A DNA stretch of 9,360 bases, from contig JAEWAD010000187.1 of assembly GCA_023391905.1 (NCBI GenBank), positions 1 to 9,360 on the forward strand, given 5' to 3'. The DNA is from Pseudomonadota bacterium (GTDB lineage Bacteria > Pseudomonadota > Alphaproteobacteria > Rhizobiales > Kaistiaceae). Shown piece after piece: positions 4,832 through 9,360 of this stretch; within the stretch, counting starts at the first letter, position 1; the number at the start of each line of letters is the position of its first letter. A model generated the notes under the pieces. It was not told the origin of the DNA. It saw nothing but the letters and a program-made list of their open reading frames with translations, and searched no databases. The position numbers and the translations under genes were made by a program.

Positions 4832-5404
4832 TTGCTCAAGCTCAAGACCATCGTCGCGTCGACCCGTCCGGGCCGCGCCGGCCTCTCCATCGGCACCTGG
4901 TTCGACGGTGTCGCCGCCGCGCACAAGGATTTCCAGGCCGAGCTCCTCGATCTGAAGGCGGTCAACCTGCCGCTGTTCGACGAGCCCAACCATCCGCGCC
5001 TGCGCCAGTATGTGCACCAGCACACCAAGGACTGGAGCGCGATGATCGACGACGCCGACGCCTTCGTCTTCGTGCTGCCGGAGTACAATCACGGCTTCCC
5101 GGCCTCGATCAAGAACGCCATGGACTACCTGTCGCAGGAATGGGCCGACAAGCCGCTCGGCTTCGTCAGCTATGGCGGCGTGTCGGGCGGCACCCGCGCT
5201 GTGCAGCTCCTGAAGCCGGTCGCCGCCGCGCTCGGCCTGGTGGTGGCGGGCGAGGTCAACATCCCGTTCTTCGCCCAGTATCGCCAGGACGACGCCTTCG
5301 TGCCGCCGGAGAGCTTCACCGATTCCGCCAACCTGATGCTGAACCGCATCGCCAAGGTCGGCGCGACGCTGAAGGCCGGCCGCAAGGAGCTGGTCGCGGC
5401 CTGA
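4832..5404 (+). CDS. NADPH-dependent FMN reductase family protein (NAD(P)H:quinone/azoreductase-like)
   Basis: 190 residues. The start is TTG at 4832: GAAGG lies 9 bases upstream, and the nearest upstream in-frame ATG (4793) is closed by TGA at 4817-4819. Starting at the next Met would remove the flavin-binding loop. Seen: a first strand TIVASTRPGRAG (residues 6-17), the FMN-phosphate-binding loop; LPLFDEPNHPR (46-56); and FVLPEYNHGFPASIKNAMDYL (80-100), the family hallmark that lines the flavin. YGGVSGGTRA (114-123) binds the isoalloxazine region. The flavodoxin-like fold reduces FMN, quinones, azo dyes or metal ions with NADPH in the cytoplasm; the physiological substrate is not readable. 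It lies 117 bp after the ATP-grasp gene, with AT-rich GCTATATATGATG (4783-4795) that could provide a -10 element, so separate transcription is plausible. It ends at the terminator at 5441-5464. Confidence 0.92.
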   Translation: MLKLKTIVASTRPGRAGLSIGTWFDGVAAAHKDFQAELLDLKAVNLPLFDEPNHPRLRQYVHQHTKDWSAMIDDADAFVFVLPEYNHGFPASIKNAMDYLSQEWADKPLGFVSYGGVSGGTRAVQLLKPVAAALGLVVAGEVNIPFFAQYRQDDAFVPPESFTDSANLMLNRIAKVGATLKAGRKELVAA

Positions 5405-5440
5405 GGCGCGCCGGCACCTGGCACATCGCGGGAATGAAAG

Positions 5441-5464
5441 ATGGCGGCCACTGGCCGCCATTTT
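5441..5464 (+). terminator. Rho-independent terminator after the FMN reductase
   Basis: A perfect 9-bp stem ATGGCGGCC/GGCCGCCAT with loop ACT is followed by TTTGTTGTCT, beginning 36 bases past the reductase stop. The A-rich 5' side (GAAAG) could give some activity in the opposite direction too. Confidence 0.85.
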
Positions 5465-5552
5465 GTTGTCTGGCGCCGGGCGAGGGATTGGTTCCGGCGA
5501 CCGACCTTCTTCCAGGCGTCAGAGCGACGCTGAACCGTCTCAGGCGCGGACT

Positions 5553-5585
5553 GGATGGATCCCTGCTTTCGCAGGGATGACGGCG
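5553..5585. repeat. Extragenic palindrome, unit a
   Basis: GGATGGATCCCTGC, loop TTTC, GCAGGGATGACGG: a perfect 8-bp stem (5559-5566 with 5571-5578) flanked by GGATGG and GACGG. It is of the kind dispersed in many alphaproteobacterial genomes as REP-like elements. Unit c (5721-5746) is a degenerate copy in the same orientation. Confidence 0.65.
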
Positions 5586-5645
5586 GAGCGGCTCGGCGGG
5601 CAATGTCCATCTTCTCGTCGAGACGCTCGCCCAGTCCCGCGCCCG

Positions 5646-5675
5646 CCGTCATCCCGGGCCTGACCCGGGATCCAT
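5646..5675. repeat. Extragenic palindrome, unit b (opposite orientation)
   Basis: GCCGTCATCCCGGG, CCTGA, CCCGGGATCCA: a perfect 8-bp stem (5651-5658 with 5664-5671). The outer bases GTCATCCC and GGGATCCA are those of unit a read on the other strand, so a and b form an inverted pair of related REP-like units. Confidence 0.65.
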
Positions 5676-5720
5676 TTCCGCCGGGCTACAAGCCGTATCG
5701 GGCTCTGAAGGGCGCGGGCG

Positions 5721-5746
5721 GATGGATTCCCGCCTTTGCGGGGACG
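5721..5746. repeat. Extragenic palindrome, unit c
   Basis: GGATGGATTCCCGC, TTTG, CGGGGACG. The stem TTCCCGC (5727-5733) pairs with GCGGGGA (5738-5744) using one T-G wobble. It has the same orientation and flank (GGATGGAT) as unit a. It ends 15 bases before the stop codon of the convergent RNA methyltransferase gene. Together the three units fill most of the gap between two convergent genes. Confidence 0.6.
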
Positions 5747-5760
5747 CCCTGAACCGGCCT

Positions 5761-7035
5761 TCAGCTCAGGCGGACGCGCCGTGTCGGGCCCGTGGCCTTG
5801 CGGGCGAGCTCGAAGGTCGCCACCACCTCGATGTGGCCCGACCACAGGAACTGGTCGACCGGCGTCACGCGGGTCAGCTTGTAGCCGCCGTCGATCAGGA
5901 TGCGGGCGTCGCGCGCCAGCGTCGCCGGATTGCAGGAGACGCCGACGATCTTTGGCACGTCGGATTTGGCCAGCGTCTCGGCCTGCGCCTTGGCGCCGGC
6001 GCGTGGCGGATCGAACACGACCGCCTTGAACGGCTTGAGCTCGACCGGCGCCATCGGATTGAGGAAGAGGTCGCGCCGCCGCATGGTGATCGCCCGGATC
6101 CCCTTCGAGAAGCGCATCGAGCGGTCGAGCGCCTTCAGGAGCGTGTCCTCGCCCTCGACGGCGAGAACCGGGAACCGGCGCGCCAGCTTGAGCGTGAAAG
6201 TCCCGATGCCGGAGAAGAGATCCAGCACCGGTCCGCTGGACTTGCCGATCGCCGCGTCGACCAGATCCGCCATTGCGAGTTCCGAGGAGGCGGTCGCCTG
6301 CAGGAAGCCGCCAGCGCTCGGATAGAGCACGATCGGGTCGTTGCGGAGTTCCGGCACGCGGCTCATGACGATTTCCGCGCCATCCACCGTCAACCGGCAG
6401 ATCGCCCCGTCGACGGCGGCGCGTCCGAGCGCCTCATAGTCGGCGCGGCCGGGCTTGCGGGCGCCCTCGAGCGAAACGTCGAGACCGGTGTCGGTCGAAA
6501 CCACCGTCATGCGGGCACGCTTGCCCTGGTCGACCAGGCGATTGGCCAACGCCGCGAGCTTGTCGCGCCGCGTCTCGATCTCGGGCACCAGCAGCGGGCA
6601 CTCCTCGATTGCCAGAACGTCGTGGCTCTCGCGCTTGTTGAAGCCGAGCACTATCCCCTTGTCGTCGCGCGCCAGCGTGAACACGGCGCGGCGGCGCGAA
6701 TGCGGTCCGACCGGCACGACCGGATCGACGTCCGTCTCGATGCCGCGCTGGGCGAAGGCGTGGACGACGAGATCGCGCTTCCACGCCTGATACTTCTCCG
6801 GCGCCCAGTGCTGCAGCGCGCAGCCGCCGCAGGTGCCGAAATGCCGGCAGGCGGGTTCGATCCGGTCCGGGCTCGGCGTGACGATCGAGACGAGATGGCC
6901 GCGCTCGCCCTCGACCTCGGCCGTGACGACCTCGCCCGGCAGCGTGAAGGGCACGAAGACCTTCTGGCCCGAAGCGGTCTCGGCGATGCCGTCGCCCTCG
7001 TGGCCGAGGGAGGTGATGGTGAGGGTCTCAGCCAT
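5761..7035 (-). CDS. Class I SAM-dependent RNA methyltransferase with TRAM domain and [4Fe-4S] site (TrmA/RlmC/RlmD type, m5U)
   Basis: 424 residues from the ATG at 7035. A longer frame upstream runs only through tlyA, and AGGAAAG lies about 11 bases before this ATG. Residues 1-57 look like a TRAM domain (GHEGDGIAE, VFVPFTLPGE). Cysteines 63, 69, 72 (CRHFGTCGGC) and 146 (ECPLLVP) match the [4Fe-4S] ligands of the RumA/RlmD family. The C-terminal Rossmann domain has LDLFSGIGTF (271-280) for SAM, FDPPRAG (341-347), SCNPATLARD (367-376) with catalytic Cys368, and Glu403 in HIEVVATF as the usual base. The enzyme should transfer methyl to C5 of a uridine, most likely in 23S rRNA; whether rRNA or tRNA cannot be told here. 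Its start overlaps the end of tlyA by 8 bp, indicating translational coupling. It is last in the minus-strand run and faces the REP-like cluster. Confidence 0.93.
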   Translation of the reverse strand: MAETLTITSLGHEGDGIAETASGQKVFVPFTLPGEVVTAEVEGERGHLVSIVTPSPDRIEPACRHFGTCGGCALQHWAPEKYQAWKRDLVVHAFAQRGIETDVDPVVPVGPHSRRRAVFTLARDDKGIVLGFNKRESHDVLAIEECPLLVPEIETRRDKLAALANRLVDQGKRARMTVVSTDTGLDVSLEGARKPGRADYEALGRAAVDGAICRLTVDGAEIVMSRVPELRNDPIVLYPSAGGFLQATASSELAMADLVDAAIGKSSGPVLDLFSGIGTFTLKLARRFPVLAVEGEDTLLKALDRSMRFSKGIRAITMRRRDLFLNPMAPVELKPFKAVVFDPPRAGAKAQAETLAKSDVPKIVGVSCNPATLARDARILIDGGYKLTRVTPVDQFLWSGHIEVVATFELARKATGPTRRVRLS

Positions 7036-7783
7036 GGGGCTTGTCTTTCCTAATGCCGAGCAGGAATTCGTGGTTGCCGTCGCCGCCGGCGATCGGGGAG
7101 GGGACGAGGCCGTCGACGACCCAGCCCGGCTCCGCGGCGATCCAGTCGACGATGCGCCCGACGGCGGCTTCCCCTTCGCTGGCGTCGCGAACCAGGCCGC
7201 CCTTGCCGATGCCGTCCTTGCCGACCTCGAACTGCGGCTTGACCAGAAGCACGGCCCAGCTGCCCGGCTCCGCCAGTTCAAGCGCCGGCGGCAGGGCGAG
7301 GCGGAGCGAAATGAAGGAGACGTCGCAGACGATGGCGTCGAACGGCTCGCCGATATCGTCTGCGGTCAGGTCGCGGACATTGAGGCCTTCGCGCATGGTG
7401 ACGCGCGAGCGGCCGGCGACGCGCGGATGCAGCTGGCCGTGCCCGACATCGAGCGCATGAACGTGGCGCACGCCTCGTTCCAGCAGGACCTCGGTGAAGC
7501 CGCCGGTCGAGGCGCCGAGATCGATCGCGGTCCGTCCGGTCGGATCGTAGCCGAAATGGTCCAGCCCGGCGACGAGCTTCAACGCGGCGCGCGAGACGTA
7601 GCGCTGCGCCGGGTCGTCGATTTCAAGCGTGGCATTCGGCCGGATCGTCGCGGCCGGCTTGGTCGCCAGGACGCCGTCGACGCGGACATGGCCACGCAGG
7701 ACCGCGTCGCGCGCCTTGGCCCGCGAGGCGACCAGCCCGCGCGCGAGCAAAACCATGTCCAGGCGATGTGTGGTGTCGTTCAT
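7028..7783 (-). CDS. tlyA: TlyA family rRNA 2'-O-methyltransferase (S4 plus FtsJ-like domain)
   Basis: 251 residues. N-terminal S4 RNA-binding domain: RLDMVLLARGLVASRAKARD (residues 7-26) and GHVRVDG (31-37). It is followed by an FtsJ/RrmJ-type Rossmann fold: YVSRAALKL with Lys69, DLGASTGGFTEVLL (88-101) for SAM, DVGHGQL (112-118), CDVSFISL with Asp154, VKPQFEVG with Lys182, and GNHEF with Glu239, giving a plausible K-D-K-E tetrad. Characterised TlyA proteins 2'-O-methylate 16S and/or 23S rRNA cytidines and affect capreomycin sensitivity; the old name hemolysin is historical. The ATG at 7783 is chosen because it just precedes the conserved RLD, but no clear Shine-Dalgarno is seen. An ATG at 7837 adds 18 residues and is no better. 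It overlaps the downstream RNA methyltransferase by 8 bp. In related bacteria dxs is a common upstream neighbour; here it is not. Confidence 0.94.
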   Translation of the reverse strand: MNDTTHRLDMVLLARGLVASRAKARDAVLRGHVRVDGVLATKPAATIRPNATLEIDDPAQRYVSRAALKLVAGLDHFGYDPTGRTAIDLGASTGGFTEVLLERGVRHVHALDVGHGQLHPRVAGRSRVTMREGLNVRDLTADDIGEPFDAIVCDVSFISLRLALPPALELAEPGSWAVLLVKPQFEVGKDGIGKGGLVRDASEGEAAVGRIVDWIAAEPGWVVDGLVPSPIAGGDGNHEFLLGIRKDKPHG

Positions 7784-7878
7784 GGCGCGAGTGATGGCGC
7801 GCGGCACGCATAAGCGCAAGGGCCATGGCGGGTCCATGGGGCCGCAGGGAGGGGAAGCAGCCGGAAAGAAGCGTTCCG

Positions 7879-8607
7879 CTATCGATGCGCGCCGATCAGC
7901 AGGAACATCGGCCGGTCGCGCTCCTGCGCCCATTCGGGATGGGCCGCGAGGTCGGCGTCGCTCGGTGACCATTCCTCGATGTGGTCGAGCGTGAAGCCGG
8001 TGCGGATCAGGAGAGTGAGCAGCGTGCCCATGGTGCGGTGCTGCTTGACCACGCCCTTGGCCAGCCAGTCGGTGGTGCGCTCGCCTTCCTCGCTGTAGCG
8101 GTCGAGCGGCCAGATGCGTCGGCCCTCGGCATCGCGCGTGAAGTCGGGCCGGGTGGGGGCCATGTAGATCGGGTGCTCGATCGAAAGCACGAACCGGCTG
8201 CCGGGCACGAGCGCCCGGTGCAGCGTCGCCAGCAGGCCGGCGAGGTCGGCGATGTAGTGCAGCGTCAGCGAGCTGTAGGCGAAGTCGAACGAGCCAGCCG
8301 GCAGGTCGAGGTGCTCGAGATCGGCGCGCGCGTAGCGGACGGCCGGTCCCGATGTCATCGTGCGGGCGCGGGCCAGCATCTGCTCCGAGACGTCGAGGCC
8401 GAGAATGTCGGCCGCGCCCTCCGCCTGGGCATGGCGGCAGAACCAGCCATAGCCGCAGCCGAGATCGACCACGCGCAGACCCTTCAAGTCCGGCAGCATG
8501 GCGCGCAGCGACGGCCATTCGGCCGCGCCGTCGAGACCGCGCACGGAACGGTCGAGCTGGGCGTAGCCCTCGAAGAAGGCCGGATTGTCGTAGATGTTCT
8601 GCGTCAT
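7879..8607 (-). CDS. Class I SAM-dependent methyltransferase (Methyltransf_11 type), substrate unknown
   Basis: 242 residues, ATG at 8607 with AAAGGA about 11 bases upstream. Seen: N-terminal FFEGYAQLDRS; motif I VVDLGCGYGWFCRHA (residues 46-60); the acidic end of strand 2 at GLDVSEQML (70-78); RADLEHLDLP (94-103); FDFAYSSLTLHYI (107-119), the post-motif; and LSIEHPIYMAPTRPDF (141-156), a region often seen in small-molecule methyltransferases. No RNA-binding or membrane domain. The C-terminal half suggests a lid for a small substrate, but I cannot name it. It starts 79 bp after the metal-exporter stop and ends 95 bp before tlyA, all on one strand. The 95-bp gap has no terminator with a U-tract, so co-transcription with tlyA is possible. 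Confidence 0.9.
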   Translation of the reverse strand: MTQNIYDNPAFFEGYAQLDRSVRGLDGAAEWPSLRAMLPDLKGLRVVDLGCGYGWFCRHAQAEGAADILGLDVSEQMLARARTMTSGPAVRYARADLEHLDLPAGSFDFAYSSLTLHYIADLAGLLATLHRALVPGSRFVLSIEHPIYMAPTRPDFTRDAEGRRIWPLDRYSEEGERTTDWLAKGVVKQHRTMGTLLTLLIRTGFTLDHIEEWSPSDADLAAHPEWAQERDRPMFLLIGAHR

Positions 8608-8686
8608 CGGGTGCCCGTCCTTTCGTGCCTCGCCGCACGAGCCTCTAGCACGGATCGGGCCGGCATGTCCGGGCGGCTGGTCGTCG

Positions 8687-9360
8687 TCAGGCCGCCTCGG
8701 CCCGGTGCACCTCGACGGTGACGTGCGACAGGCCGCCGAGCCCGGCCAGCGCCGAGCGATACTGGTCCGGCGTCCGCGGCGCCGCAGCCGCGAGGCTGAT
8801 CACCGCGGCGTTGTGGCCGGGACCGACGCGCCAGAGGTGCAGATCGGTGATCCGCGCGCCGGTCGCCTCGATCCGCGCGCGCATGGCGTCTTGAAGCGCC
8901 CTGTCGGGGACGGCGTCGACGAGGATGCGACCGCTGTCGCGCATCAGCCGGACCGACCAGCTCGCGATCATCACGGCGCCGAGGATGCCGATCACCGCAT
9001 CGAGCCAGACCAGGCCGAGCCAGAGGCCGGCGATCAGGGCTGCGATCGCCAGCACCGAGGTCAGGGCATCGGCGAGCACATGCAGATAGGCCGCACGGAG
9101 ATTGTGGTCGCGTCCGTGGCCGTGGTCATGAGGCTCGTGCTCGTGCTCGTGCTCGTGATGGCTATCGTCGTGTTGATCGTGGTCATGATAGTGGCCGTGA
9201 TGGTGATGTCCGTCATGCAGCAGCGCGGCGCTGACCAGGTTGACGGCGAGGCCGATGATCGCGACGACGATCGCCGGCTTGAAATCGATCGCCACCGGAT
9301 GCGCAAGGCGCCAGAGCGAATCCGCCGCGATCAGGAGCGCGATCACGCCGAGAATGACGG
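8687..9360 (-). CDS. dmeF: Cation diffusion facilitator, DmeF-like Co/Ni efflux protein, 5' end outside window
   Basis: The frame is open from the window edge to TGA at 8687-8689, so about 224 C-terminal residues are visible. The GTG at 9344-9346 is internal, since the frame continues upstream in a hydrophobic helix (VILG before VIALLIAADSLWRL). Seen in order: two membrane helices (AIVVAIIGLAVNLVSAALL being the second); a loop very rich in His, 17 in about 38 residues; AAYLHVLADALTSVLAI with the metal-site HxxxD of helix V; VWLDAVIGILGAVMIASW; and a cytoplasmic domain with DLHLWRVGPGHNAAVISL. NLRAAYLHVLADALTS and LHLWRVGPGH are typical of DmeF, which exports Co(II) and Ni(II) by proton antiport at the inner membrane and in rhizobia is paired with the repressor DmeR. 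No dmeR is visible; it could lie beyond the edge. The CDF family call is firm; the metal is inferred. Confidence 0.9.
   Translation of the reverse strand, partial: VILGVIALLIAADSLWRLAHPVAIDFKPAIVVAIIGLAVNLVSAALLHDGHHHHGHYHDHDQHDDSHHEHEHEHEPHDHGHGRDHNLRAAYLHVLADALTSVLAIAALIAGLWLGLVWLDAVIGILGAVMIASWSVRLMRDSGRILVDAVPDRALQDAMRARIEATGARITDLHLWRVGPGHNAAVISLAAAAPRTPDQYRSALAGLGGLSHVTVEVHRAEAA
9133..9156. repeat. Hexanucleotide tandem repeat inside the His-rich loop
   Basis: Four perfect GCTCGT units on the plus strand read as GAGC-AC repeats on the coding strand, giving alternating Glu-His residues. Because the unit is six bases, slippage adds or removes Glu-His pairs without a frameshift. Confidence 0.75.

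Noticed and set aside
5553..5746. CRISPR array or tRNA in the 5405-5760 gap
   Set aside because: The three palindromes are unequally spaced, differ in sequence and alternate in orientation, with no regular spacers. No cloverleaf could be drawn.
5722..7053. An open plus-strand frame of 443 codons opposite the RNA methyltransferase
   Set aside because: It is a shadow of the minus-strand gene, whose Fe-S, SAM and catalytic motifs are all intact. It starts inside a REP-like palindrome.
9344..9346. GTG at 9346 as the true start of the cation diffusion facilitator
   Set aside because: The frame stays open to the window edge with hydrophobic residues continuing the helix, and a CDF protein needs further transmembrane helices upstream.

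Overview
The window is GC-rich DNA of an alphaproteobacterium, most likely of the order Hyphomicrobiales (Rhizobiales). This rests on codon use, the protein flavour (chorismate synthase, TlyA next to a TRAM-domain RNA methyltransferase, a DmeF-like metal exporter) and the extragenic palindromes. I could run no database search, so the taxonomic call is inference.

Layout. (1) Bases 1-560 (+): 3' part of a histidine-phosphatase gene, cut by the window edge just before its catalytic RHG motif. (2) 561-2623: an accessory-looking block. On the minus strand it carries three tandem, near-identical genes for small secreted proteins (732-989, 1146-1421, 1595-1852). They are separated by homologous, hairpin-rich spacers and end at a rho-independent terminator (661-694). 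Upstream of the trio lie a cluster of GGTTCGA palindromes, an AT-rich island with a 9-bp inverted repeat (about 1980-2180), and a second terminator-like hairpin (2355-2385) related in sequence to the first. (3) 2624-4714 (+): aroC (chorismate synthase), then a TupA-like ATP-grasp gene 48 bp downstream. (4) 4832-5404 (+): an NADPH-dependent FMN reductase with a TTG start, closed by a clear terminator. (5) 5550-5750: three extragenic palindromes between convergent genes. (6) 5761-9360 (-): an operon-like run, in transcription order a DmeF-like cation diffusion facilitator (5' end outside the window), a class I SAM methyltransferase, tlyA, and a TRAM/[4Fe-4S] RNA m5U methyltransferase that overlaps tlyA by 8 bp.

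How the genes relate. The phosphatase and aroC are housekeeping genes that I recall as near neighbours in related genomes, so the secreted-protein trio looks like an insertion or local expansion between them. TlyA and the m5U methyltransferase form a translationally coupled RNA-modification pair. The metal exporter and the small-molecule-type methyltransferase sit upstream on the same strand without an obvious functional link.

Most interesting. The best candidate for something undescribed is the secreted-protein trio with its spacers. The proteins look like members or relatives of the DUF1344 type, and the copies are mosaics suggestive of gene conversion. The two spacers share the same order of hairpins, including a C-G to T-A compensatory change that supports a structured RNA. 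A 17-bp palindrome sits directly 5' of the Shine-Dalgarno sequence in two of the three copies.
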